Assembly (NCBI GenBank): GCA_024405215.1
Contig: JAKSPB010000024.1
Span: forward strand, 1 to 41,702
From: Lentisphaeria bacterium
GTDB taxonomy: Bacteria; Verrucomicrobiota; Lentisphaeria; Oligosphaerales; Oligosphaeraceae
Direction: 5' to 3'
Length of the DNA: 41,702 nt
Each line of letters begins with the position of its first letter. Positions within the stretch are counted from its first letter, which is position 1. Under the pieces are notes generated by a model. The model had not been told where the DNA came from, did no database searches, and saw only the letters and a program-made list of their open reading frames with translations. A program made the translations under genes and the position numbers. This document shows, one piece after another, positions 24,824-32,211 of this stretch.

Positions 24824-24885
24824 CCGAGGCTTGTGCGTCGGGTGCAGGCCAAGTCCGTGTCGTCAATCCATAATACGGCAACCTA
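24805..24885. repeat. Palindromic repeat family P80, copy 2
   Basis: Contains AATCAGACTTGGC, TTTTTTCCGAGGCTTG, GTCGGGTGCAGGCCAAGTCC, and ends TACGGCAACCTA. The block order matches 36881-36958 throughout and 735-794 in its first part. It borders the inverted-end element directly. Confidence 0.65.
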
Positions 24886-24886
24886 A

Positions 24887-25047
24887 GAGGTAGTTGCAAA
24901 AGTTCATTTGAAGGCGCCTTCCAAGGATTCCCGAGACAGTTTGCTTCAAGTACGCCAAGGCGTAGTTTACCACGACGCGAAGCACTTGGAACAAAATGGC
25001 CGGAATTTGCAAAAAGTGGCCAAGGCGACTTTTGTTCCAATTGCCTC
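24887..25047. repeat. Inverted-end element, copy 2 (about 161 bp)
   Basis: Begins GAGGTAGTTGCAAAAGTTC and ends, inverted, with GAGGCAATTGGAACAAAAGT. It is in the opposite orientation to the copy at 19948-20136 and shares with it, after reverse-complementing, blocks such as TACTTGAAGCAAACTGTCTC and CAATTG-CAAAAGT ends. It lies immediately downstream of rnc and carries no convincing gene. Confidence 0.65.
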
Positions 25048-25082
25048 TTAAGTATATAGTTTGGTTAAGCTTCTCCGAAAAT

Positions 25083-25826
25083 TTATTCCTGCGGTACGGC
25101 GTTTGCGGCTTTGACCTGTTCCAGGGCGGCTTTGGCTGCCATCTGTTCCGCGCCTTTCTTGGTGGAGCCTTCTCCTTGGAAACTTTTGCCATTGGGCAAC
25201 GTGACCTGGAAGACGAAGTGCGGCGCGTGGCTGGGGCCGCGGGAGGAGAGTTCCTTGTATTGTGGCGCGCCATGCAGGTTCGCCTGGCAGAATTGCTGAA
25301 GCAGGCCCTTGGGGTTGTCGCATTCCTCCGCCGTCAGGACGGCGCTTTTCAGATCGGGATAGATGCGCTGGACGACTTCCTGGGCGGCCTGGAACCCGCC
25401 GTCCAGGAAGACTGCTCCCAGGAAGGCCTCGTATGCGTCGCCCAGCAGGGAGGGACGTTCCCTGCCGCCGCCGAGGATTTCGCCTTTCCCTAGCATCAGT
25501 CCCTTGTTGATTCCCAGGCTCTGGGCATTTCTGGCGTTGGCGGGTTCGTCCACCAGCACGGAACGCGCCCGTGTGAGTTCGCCTTCCTGGGTTTCGGGGA
25601 AGTCATGGTAGAGTCGATCGGTGACAATGAGCTGCAGCACGGCGTCACCGAGGAACTCCAGCCGTTCGTTCCAAGGATGGGAGGGGATGGCGGATTCCGC
25701 GGCATAGCTTGAGTGTGTCATGGCCAGTTTCAACTTTTCCAAATCATGGAAAAAGTAGCCGGCTTTTTTCTGAATCTCTTCTAGAACCCCGGGCCATTCT
25801 GATGTTTTTTGGTTGAAATTTTTCAT
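25083..25826 (-). CDS. rnc: Ribonuclease III
   Basis: 247 residues; cleaves double-stranded RNA in rRNA maturation and mRNA turnover. The RNase III domain carries the signature NERLEFLGDAVL (about 53-64) and the second acidic block GDAYEAFLGAVFLD (about 128-141). A C-terminal dsRNA-binding domain (about 168-240) ends in GSTKKGAEQMAAKAALEQ. It diverges from efp; the gap between the start codons is 113 bp. Downstream it runs into repeats rather than another gene. Confidence 0.97.
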   Translation of the reverse strand: MKNFNQKTSEWPGVLEEIQKKAGYFFHDLEKLKLAMTHSSYAAESAIPSHPWNERLEFLGDAVLQLIVTDRLYHDFPETQEGELTRARSVLVDEPANARNAQSLGINKGLMLGKGEILGGGRERPSLLGDAYEAFLGAVFLDGGFQAAQEVVQRIYPDLKSAVLTAEECDNPKGLLQQFCQANLHGAPQYKELSSRGPSHAPHFVFQVTLPNGKSFQGEGSTKKGAEQMAAKAALEQVKAANAVPQE

Positions 25827-25939
25827 AATTGCGCTATCTTAAGACATTTGCGCACAGACAAAAAACAAGCGTGTTGGACACGTGTATGTTTTCTGCCTGT
25901 GTAAGTTTTTACAATGTAAGCCTTAAGGAGAGAACTGCC

Positions 25940-26521
25940 ATGCAGTATGATGTTTCTGATTTGCGCAAGGGTCTGAAAGTCCAGCTTGATGATGGGAATC
26001 CCTATCTGATCACCGAATATGATTTCATGAAGCCCGGAAAGGGCCAGGCCATCTATCGTTGCAAGATGCGCAACATGCTGACCGGTTCCACCACGGAAAA
26101 GGCCTATCGTCCCGGCGACAAGATCGACCAGCCCGATCTGGCCGAGAAGACCGTGAACTTCTCCTATGACGAAGGCGACGGCATCTATATCTTCATTGAT
26201 CCCAACACCAGCGATGATGTCCGCGTCACCGAGGAGGTCCTGGGCCGCAACAAGTATTTCCTGGAAGACGACATGGAGTGCCAGATCCTCTTCTTCAATG
26301 GCAACCCCATCGACATCACCCTGCCCATCTTCGTGGAAAAGGTGATCGCGGAGACCGAGCCCGGCTTCAAGGGCGATACCGCCACCAACTGCCTGAAGCC
26401 CGCGAAGATCGAGAATGGCTACGAGATCAACGTTCCCACCTTTGTGGGCGTCGGCGACCTGGTTCGCATCGACACCCGCACGGGCGAGTATTCCGATCGT
26501 ATCAAGAAGGCTTCCCTCTAA
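25940..26521 (+). CDS. efp: Translation elongation factor P
   Basis: 193 residues; relieves ribosome stalling at proline runs. The KOW-like N-domain has the loop KPGKGQA with Lys34 at the tip, the position modified in many bacteria. The OB domains include FIDPNTSDDVRV and the C-terminal VGDLVRIDTRTGEY motif. The ATG at 25940 has an excellent AAGGAG; the longer frame from 25829 would include the promoter gap. No epmA/epmB or other modification gene is nearby. A terminator follows. Confidence 0.97.
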   Translation: MQYDVSDLRKGLKVQLDDGNPYLITEYDFMKPGKGQAIYRCKMRNMLTGSTTEKAYRPGDKIDQPDLAEKTVNFSYDEGDGIYIFIDPNTSDDVRVTEEVLGRNKYFLEDDMECQILFFNGNPIDITLPIFVEKVIAETEPGFKGDTATNCLKPAKIENGYEINVPTFVGVGDLVRIDTRTGEYSDRIKKASL

Positions 26522-26538
26522 TTCGATCCCTTTGACGG

Positions 26539-26587
26539 AACGGGCAGCGGGCGGGTAGGTTCTCTACTGGCGCCTCTGCCCGTTTTT
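26539..26587 (+). terminator. Intrinsic terminator after efp
   Basis: AACGGGCAG (26539-26547) pairs with CTGCCCGTT (26576-26584), running into TTTTT. The 28-nt loop has further GC pairing. It starts 18 bp after the efp stop. Confidence 0.85.
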
Positions 26588-26650
26588 GTGTTTTCGGCGA
26601 TTTTCGGGGGGGGCAATGGTTTTTTGCAATTCCTTCTCTTCTCGTTGCAG

Positions 26651-27226
26651 ATGTTTTCCCGTCTCAAGGCATTGTTCGGCATTTTTTTCTATCTCTCCAC
26701 TGTGACGCTGGGGGGAGGGCTGGCCATGCTTTCCGGAATGCGGGACGAGTTCGTGGCGAAGCGAAAATGGCTGACGGACGAAGAGATGGTGGACACCGTG
26801 GCCGCCATGCAGTCCATGCCTGGCATCATCGCCTGCAACATGGGCGCCCTGCTGGGCTATCGGGTTGCCGGCTTTCCGGGGGCGCTGGTCTCCATCTTGG
26901 GCGCTATGCTTCCGCCGTTCCTGGCCATCATGCTTTTGTCCAGTGCGGTTTCCTGGCTGCGGCAGTTCGCGGTGGTCTCCCATATCTTCCTGGGGGTCCG
27001 CGCCGCCATCGCCGCAACGATTCTCTGGGCATCCGTGGGGTTGGGAAAGAAAATCCTTTCCACTCCGGAAAGACGCGCCAGGATCTTTTCCTGGAGCGTG
27101 GCCGTCGGCAGTTTTGGGGCGCTGAGCTTCTTTGGCGTGAACGCCATTCTGGTGCTGGTCATCGCCGCCATTCTCGGATGGCTCCTCTTCTGGCGCAACG
27201 GTGTCGCCAAGGAGGAGAAGCCATGA
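26651..27226 (+). CDS. Chromate transporter, half-size ChrA subunit 1
   Basis: 191 residues from the ATG at 26651 (a GTG at 26588 lies in the efp terminator and was not used). Five or six hydrophobic segments and the family pattern FFYLSTVTLGGGLAMLSGM, then MQSMPGIIACNMGALLGYR, identify a single-domain chromate ion transporter. Short ChrA proteins act as pairs with opposite topology. Its stop overlaps the next start (ATGA), so the two halves are translationally coupled. True substrate, chromate or another anion, is not evident from the sequence. Confidence 0.88.
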   Translation: MFSRLKALFGIFFYLSTVTLGGGLAMLSGMRDEFVAKRKWLTDEEMVDTVAAMQSMPGIIACNMGALLGYRVAGFPGALVSILGAMLPPFLAIMLLSSAVSWLRQFAVVSHIFLGVRAAIAATILWASVGLGKKILSTPERRARIFSWSVAVGSFGALSFFGVNAILVLVIAAILGWLLFWRNGVAKEEKP

Positions 27227-27792
27227 ATCCACTGGTGCTATACCTCCTGTTTGTCAAGATTGGCTTCTGCACCTTCGGGGGCGGATTCGCCATGATTCCC
27301 TTTTTCCAGGACGAACTGGTCACCCGCCGGGCGCTGATGGCGCCGGCCGAGTTCGCGGACATTGTGGCGCTGGCGCAAATCACGCCAGGTCCCGTGGGAT
27401 TGAATGCCGCCACCTTCATCGGCCAGCAGCAGGCGGGTTTCCTGGGGGGGCTGGCCGCCACGCTGGGCGTGGCTACGCCCTCACTGGTCCTGGGGCTTCT
27501 GGTGGCCTATTTCCTGAAGGCCTTTGAACAGAACCGCCACTGGCGGGCGCTGCTCTGCGGGATTCGTCCCGCCACCTTGGGACTCATTGTCTCCGCCGTG
27601 GTCTTTTTTGCGGAGACGTCGCTTTTCACGACGCCCTTGGCGTCGCTGTGGCGGGCGGGAGAGTCCTTCGGCTTCTGCTGGCAGGGCGTGGCCATCTTCG
27701 TGGCGTCGCTTTTGGCGGAGTGGCTCTGGAAACCCAATGTCTTCTGGGTCATGCTGGGGGCGGCGTTGGCCGGCTGGCTGTTGTTCCTGTAG
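27223..27792 (+). CDS. Chromate transporter, half-size ChrA subunit 2
   Basis: 189 residues. FVKIGFCTFGGGFAMIPFFQ, then LAQITPGPVGLNAATFIGQ, is the classical ChrA domain signature, closer to consensus than its partner. AAGGAGG just upstream of the ATG lies within the end of the first gene. About six membrane segments. The two genes form one two-subunit transporter, as known for paired short-chain ChrA proteins. Confidence 0.9.
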   Translation: MNPLVLYLLFVKIGFCTFGGGFAMIPFFQDELVTRRALMAPAEFADIVALAQITPGPVGLNAATFIGQQQAGFLGGLAATLGVATPSLVLGLLVAYFLKAFEQNRHWRALLCGIRPATLGLIVSAVVFFAETSLFTTPLASLWRAGESFGFCWQGVAIFVASLLAEWLWKPNVFWVMLGAALAGWLLFL

Positions 27793-27828
27793 GATAGGCC
27801 GCCCCCCGGGATGTCGTCTTCTTTTCAG

Positions 27829-28075
27829 TTCTCCGCTTGGCGGAGAAGACACAAAGCACGCCAAAAACACAGAATACACAAAAAGATTTTTTGTTCAAAA
27901 CAAGAATGCAGAACCACGAATGAACACCAATGACGGTCATCCTGGCGGTTCCAAGGGATCGACCAAGTTCAATGGCCGTTTTCCGTTCGTGTGTATTTGT
28001 AGTGGTTCGAAAACTCTCTTTTGAAGGAAAAAGGAAGGGAAAAACAGTCTTTTTGTGTTTTGTGGTTCGCGCCGG
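27829..28075. repeat. Large imperfect inverted repeat filling the chrA-yihY gap
   Basis: Arm pairs: GAACCACGAATGAACACC onward (27911-27936) against the strand-complement of 27983-28008, and ACACAAAAAGA-type sequence at 27868-27894 against 28040-28066. A separate small perfect hairpin TTCTCCGC-TTG-GCGGAGAA is at 27829-27847. Sequences of the CACGAATGAACACCAATG type are frequent intergenic repeats in several bacterial phyla. The 344-bp gap shows no gene; the long frame into yihY is repeat-derived. Confidence 0.55.
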
Positions 28076-28136
28076 GAGGCGCAGAAGTTTTTTTGAGAGT
28101 TGTATCAAGAATTTTCATTCCATACCATTGTGTTCC

Positions 28137-29729
28137 ATGGCAAAATCCTTGCTCAATAAAATTCTGGAATGGAATCTCATCAAAGAGGCGCGGGATTTTC
28201 TCTCCGTGCGGATTTGGGATGCAGATTTCCAGACGCTCCGTTTCCTGAAGCGCAGCGGCTATTCCTTGTGCCGGATGCTGGAAGTCGCGATCTGCGGTTT
28301 TGTCGAGGATCGCTGCACCTTGCAGAGCAGCGCCCTGACCTACATCACCATGGTCTCGCTGGTGCCGATTCTGGCCATCACCCTGGCCTTCTGCAAAGGC
28401 ATCGGCTTGCAGCGGCAGCTTCTCGGACATCTGGGCATTGATACCATGCTGCAAGTCATGCCGGACCACTCCGGACCGCCGCAGCTGACATACGTTATTG
28501 TCAAGAAAGAGCCGAAGAAATCCGAGAAGGCGGCGGAAAAGGACTCCGGACAATCCCCGGGGACACCTCTCGAGAGTCATTCCGTGCCGGAGCGTTATTC
28601 CGCCTCCACCGTCAAGCCTGGCTTTGCGGCAGAACTGCCGGAGCCCATGCAGGTGGCGGTGCTGAATTTGATCGGCTATGTGGACCACACGAATTTTGCC
28701 GCGCTGGGTGTGGTGGGTGTGCTGACGCTGCTGACGACCGTGGTCATGTCCATCAAGAAGTTGGAGAATAACTTCAATACCATCTGGTGCGTTTCCCGCG
28801 GACGATCGCTTTTGCGGCAGATCAGCGAATATCTCGTGGTGCTGCTGCTGGCGCCGGTGATGCTATTCCTTGTGCTCTCCCTGACCGCCTTCATCAGTTC
28901 CGATTCCTTGGCGCAGTTTCTGCACACGAGTTCGGAACAGGTCATCTTCTGGGGCAGGATCCTGTCGCAACTGGTGTTGCTGGTGTGCCTGATCGCTTCC
29001 TTCATGGCGCTCTACCTCTTCATGCCCAATACCCATGTGCGGCTGGGCCCTGCGCTGCTGGCGGGAACGGTGGCCGCCATCTTGTGGGGAATCGTCTTGC
29101 TGATGTATGTGAAATGGCAGATTGGCCTGGCGAAATACAACGCCATCTATGGAACTTTCGCCGCGTTGCCTTTCTTCCTGGCGTGGCTCTATGCCAGCTG
29201 GCTGGTGATCCTGCTGGGGGCGGAAATCTGCTTCGCCGCACAGAACCAGCGTCTGCTTCGTCAGACCAAGCAGCTTCTGCCTTTGGAAGCTGGAGCGAAC
29301 CGCATCCTGGGTATCGCCATCGTGGAGGCCATCAGCAAGTGCTTTGACGAGGGCAAAGGGTGTTGGAATGCCGTGGACTTCGCCATGGAACACAATGTCT
29401 CCATTCGCGAATTGGAGTTCTCCTTGAAGTCGCTTCTGACGGCGAAGTTGGTCATTCAGCGCAAGCCGGAGGCCGATCCGCCGGAGTGCTACGAATATAT
29501 GCTGGGACGGCCCGCATCCCAAATCACCTTGTCACAGGTTTCCGAGGCGTTCATCGGCATTGAATCCGAAAATGCGCTCCGCATGGAGAAGTGCCTGCCG
29601 CCAAAATTCGTGGCCTTTTTGAAAAAGCGCCACCAGGAGACAGTTTCCAAGTTGGGGCAATTGACCTTTGAGCATTCCACGCCTGAGGACGAAGTCCTGC
29701 GTCCCACAGTGGAGAATCCCGACCGATAG
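28137..29729 (+). CDS. YihY/UPF0761-family membrane protein with C-terminal extension
   Basis: 530 residues from the ATG at 28137. The YihY core (formerly misnamed RNase BN) has about six membrane segments; FVEDRCTLQSSALTYITMVSL near the start and YGTFAALPFFLAWLYASWLVI later are typical. A polar insert of about 75 residues, rich in Lys, Pro and Ser, interrupts the first loop. The last 130 residues (from about EAISKCFDEGKG) resemble a winged-helix domain (VSIRELEFSLKSLLTAKLV). The start is placed here because upstream sequence belongs to a repeat; no good Shine-Dalgarno is seen. It is followed after 12 bp by the ZnuA-like gene. Function unknown. Confidence 0.82.
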   Translation: MAKSLLNKILEWNLIKEARDFLSVRIWDADFQTLRFLKRSGYSLCRMLEVAICGFVEDRCTLQSSALTYITMVSLVPILAITLAFCKGIGLQRQLLGHLGIDTMLQVMPDHSGPPQLTYVIVKKEPKKSEKAAEKDSGQSPGTPLESHSVPERYSASTVKPGFAAELPEPMQVAVLNLIGYVDHTNFAALGVVGVLTLLTTVVMSIKKLENNFNTIWCVSRGRSLLRQISEYLVVLLLAPVMLFLVLSLTAFISSDSLAQFLHTSSEQVIFWGRILSQLVLLVCLIASFMALYLFMPNTHVRLGPALLAGTVAAILWGIVLLMYVKWQIGLAKYNAIYGTFAALPFFLAWLYASWLVILLGAEICFAAQNQRLLRQTKQLLPLEAGANRILGIAIVEAISKCFDEGKGCWNAVDFAMEHNVSIRELEFSLKSLLTAKLVIQRKPEADPPECYEYMLGRPASQITLSQVSEAFIGIESENALRMEKCLPPKFVAFLKKRHQETVSKLGQLTFEHSTPEDEVLRPTVENPDR

Positions 29730-29741
29730 GAGAATTTACAA

Positions 29742-30575
29742 ATGAACAAATTCTCGTTTTTCCTGAGTCTTTGCCTGGTGGCGACGCTTTCCGCCGCGCC
29801 GTTGCGGATTTTCGTCACCATATCGCCCATGGCGGAAGCGGTCACGGCCATTGGCGGCGCAGAAGTCGAGGCGCATACGCTCCTGCCGCCCGGCTTCAGT
29901 CCCGAAAGCTACCAGCCCAATGCCCGGATGCTGGCGTCTTTGGGCAAGGCGGACGCGCTTCTCACCATCGGCGTGCCTTTCGAGAAGATTCTGCTGGAAA
30001 AGCTGAAAGGCGTTTTCCCGAACCTTCTGGTGGTGGACGGCACACGGGGGATGAACTATCGGTTCTTTCCGGACGGGGGCAAGGATCCCCACGTTTGGCT
30101 TTCCGCTTCCAATATGCTGGTATATGCCAATACAGTGGCTGAGGAACTGTGTCGGCTGCGTCCCGCCCAGACGGAGCATTTCCGTGCGCGTCTGACTGTC
30201 TATCGGAAAAGTCTTCAGGAGGCCAGCGACCGCAACCGCGCGCGTCTGGCGACTTTGAAAGGCAAGGCCGTTCTTGTCTATCATCCCGCTTTCGGGTATT
30301 TCCTGGAAGAGTATGATATTGCTCAGTTGGCCATCGAGGAGGAGGGCCACGAACCCGCCGGCGGCACTTTGCAACAATCCCTTCGCCAGGCCAGAAGCCT
30401 TCATGTGCCTGCCATTTTCGTGCAACCGCAGTTCTCGCCTCGCACAGCCCGTACATTGGCCAAGGAACTGCTTTGCCGTGTGCTTGTCCTGGATCCTCTG
30501 CCGACCGCATTGACGGTTGGTCTGGAAGACCTGGGGAAGACCATATCTGACGCCTATTCTTCTGCTGCCGAATGA
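29742..30575 (+). CDS. Metal ABC transporter substrate-binding protein (ZnuA/TroA type)
   Basis: 277 residues with a signal peptide (MNKFSFFLSLCLVATLSAAP); no lipobox, so likely periplasmic. Cluster A-I fold features: FVTISPMAEAV, LPPGFSPESYQPN, DPHVWLS (H117) and VYHPAFGYFL (H181). The first metal His of the usual DPHSYEP motif is replaced by Glu-Ser (E55-S56). H202 in EEEGHEPAGG and D248 or so may complete the site. AGGAG precedes the ATG. It overlaps the ATPase gene (ATGA). Zinc is the default guess; manganese or iron remain open given the altered ligand. Confidence 0.88.
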   Translation: MNKFSFFLSLCLVATLSAAPLRIFVTISPMAEAVTAIGGAEVEAHTLLPPGFSPESYQPNARMLASLGKADALLTIGVPFEKILLEKLKGVFPNLLVVDGTRGMNYRFFPDGGKDPHVWLSASNMLVYANTVAEELCRLRPAQTEHFRARLTVYRKSLQEASDRNRARLATLKGKAVLVYHPAFGYFLEEYDIAQLAIEEEGHEPAGGTLQQSLRQARSLHVPAIFVQPQFSPRTARTLAKELLCRVLVLDPLPTALTVGLEDLGKTISDAYSSAAE

Positions 30576-31354
30576 TTCCTGCTGTTCAAATTCAGAATTT
30601 ATGCTTCGGGTATGAGGAGAACGAGGTTCTCCACAATATCAACCTGGAGGTCGCCCGACAGGATTTCGCCATCATTGTCGGTCCCAACGGCGGCGGCAAG
30701 ACCACCTTGCTGCGGCTGATGCTGGGGCTTTTGGAACCACGTTATGGAAGTGTAAAAATCCTAGGCAAGAAACCTGTTTGCGCCAGACGGCAGATGGCGT
30801 ATGTCCCGCAGTCGCTGCAGTTCGATTCAAAGTTCCCCATATCTGTGCTGGAGACCGTGCTGCTGGGACGGGTGGAACGCCATCTCTTCGGCGGTTCCCG
30901 CGCTGCTGACCGGGAAATCGCCCTGGACGCTCTGCAGGAGGTGGGATTGGCGGATTGCGCGCGGCGTCCATTCGCGGCGTTGTCCGGCGGTCAGCGTCAG
31001 CGCGTGCTGATTGCACAAGCCCTTGCCTCCGAACCGGAAGTGCTGCTGCTGGATGAGCCCGGCGCGAATCTGGATACGCCCGGCGTCGCCACCATCTATA
31101 GCTTGTTAAAGGAATTGAGCCGTCGTCTGACCATCATCATGGTCTCCCATAACCTTTCCATGGTGGAATCTTTCGCCACCCATGTCATCTGTGTGAATCA
31201 CACGGCAGACATGCATCAGATTTCCGAAGTCTCCCAGGAAGATCTTCATGCTGGGAACTGGGTGCACATCTTCCATCATTCCTGCCCTGTCTCCCATGAC
31301 GAAGGCGAGGATTTCTGCGCTGGCCCCCATTTGGGGAAGGAGGAGACACGATGA
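30572..31354 (+). CDS. Metal ABC transporter ATP-binding protein (ZnuC type)
   Basis: 260 residues. Walker A GPNGGGKTT at 37-45, Q-loop YVPQSLQFD, signature LSGGQRQRV, Walker B LLLDEP and the switch His in MVSHN are complete, so the protein should be active. The C-terminal 30 residues are rich in His, Cys and Asp (HIFHHSCPVSHDEGEDFC), which may bind metal and sense cytoplasmic load. It overlaps both neighbours by ATGA. Confidence 0.93.
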   Translation: MIPAVQIQNLCFGYEENEVLHNINLEVARQDFAIIVGPNGGGKTTLLRLMLGLLEPRYGSVKILGKKPVCARRQMAYVPQSLQFDSKFPISVLETVLLGRVERHLFGGSRAADREIALDALQEVGLADCARRPFAALSGGQRQRVLIAQALASEPEVLLLDEPGANLDTPGVATIYSLLKELSRRLTIIMVSHNLSMVESFATHVICVNHTADMHQISEVSQEDLHAGNWVHIFHHSCPVSHDEGEDFCAGPHLGKEETR

Positions 31355-32211
31355 CTTTATTCTTCCAGGATCTTCTTTCCTCTCCGTTGCTGCAGCGTTC
31401 CGTGGCTGCCATGGCGTTGGCCGCCGTCGCCTGCGGCATCGTGGGGTGCTATGTGGTCCTGAAGCGGGACAGCTATGCCGTAGGCGCCATCAGCCATTCG
31501 TTGCTGGGCGGCGTGGGCGCGGCGCTCTTTCTTTCCGCAAAATACGGCCTTGCCTGGCTGACGCCCTGGCTGGGGGCGCTGGTGGCTGCATTGCTGGTTG
31601 CGGTGGTCATAACCCTGATGACGGTCCGCTGGAAAATGCGGGCGGACACGGTGCTTTCCGCCATCTGGGCCGTGGGCATGGCGCTGGGCATTTCCTTTGT
31701 TACCGCCACGCCTGGCTATCCGCCGGATTTGAACAGCTATCTCTTCGGAAGCATTCTCATCATCTCTCCCATGGACCTCTGGATGACGGCGGTGCTGGAT
31801 GCGGTGATTCTGCTGGTTGCTCTATTGTGGCACCAGCGCTTCGTGGCGCTGGCTTTCCATGCCGAGATTCTCTCCTTGCGCGGTATTTCCCTAGGGTGCG
31901 TACAGCTGGCCATGCAGTTGCTGGTTGCCCTTACCGTGGTGATTCTTTCACAGCTGGTGGGCATTGTGCTTTGCATGGCGCTGCTGATTCTGCCCGTGGC
32001 CACGGCGTCCGTCTTCTCCCGGCGCATACCCGTGATTATGGCGCTTTCCGCGATTCTCTGCTTCCTGTGTTCTTTCGTTGGCGTGGCGGTCTCCTATGAC
32101 GCCTTGCCTGGTAACATCCTGCTGGCTCCCGGCGCAACCATCGTGGAGTTGGCGGGAGTGCTCTTCCTTTTCAGTGTGGTCATTCGTTTTTTCCGACGCA
32201 AGAGAGTATGA
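31351..32211 (+). CDS. Metal ABC transporter permease (ZnuB type)
   Basis: 286 residues, about eight hydrophobic segments, ABC-3 family. GCYVVLKRDSYAVGAISHSLLGG near the N-terminus and YLFGSILIISPMDLW in the middle are typical, as is LLILPVATASVFSR. It completes the importer with the two preceding genes and overlaps the M24 peptidase by ATGA. Confidence 0.93.
   Translation: MTLFFQDLLSSPLLQRSVAAMALAAVACGIVGCYVVLKRDSYAVGAISHSLLGGVGAALFLSAKYGLAWLTPWLGALVAALLVAVVITLMTVRWKMRADTVLSAIWAVGMALGISFVTATPGYPPDLNSYLFGSILIISPMDLWMTAVLDAVILLVALLWHQRFVALAFHAEILSLRGISLGCVQLAMQLLVALTVVILSQLVGIVLCMALLILPVATASVFSRRIPVIMALSAILCFLCSFVGVAVSYDALPGNILLAPGATIVELAGVLFLFSVVIRFFRRKRV

Noticed and set aside
24863-25040. 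Leftward frame ending in a LKQTVSGIL-type sequence after rnc, similar to a frame at 19942-20151
   Set aside because: The similarity is explained by the shared inverted-end DNA element; the frames have different lengths, no ribosome sites and many differences, so a protein is unlikely.
28001-28020. GTGGTTCGAAAAC resembling a tRNA T-loop
   Set aside because: No acceptor, D or anticodon arms can be built around it; it belongs to an inverted repeat.
27930-28136. N-terminal extension of the YihY protein
   Set aside because: The 69 extra codons lie in an intergenic inverted repeat and do not resemble YihY; the ATG at 28137 starts the conserved part.
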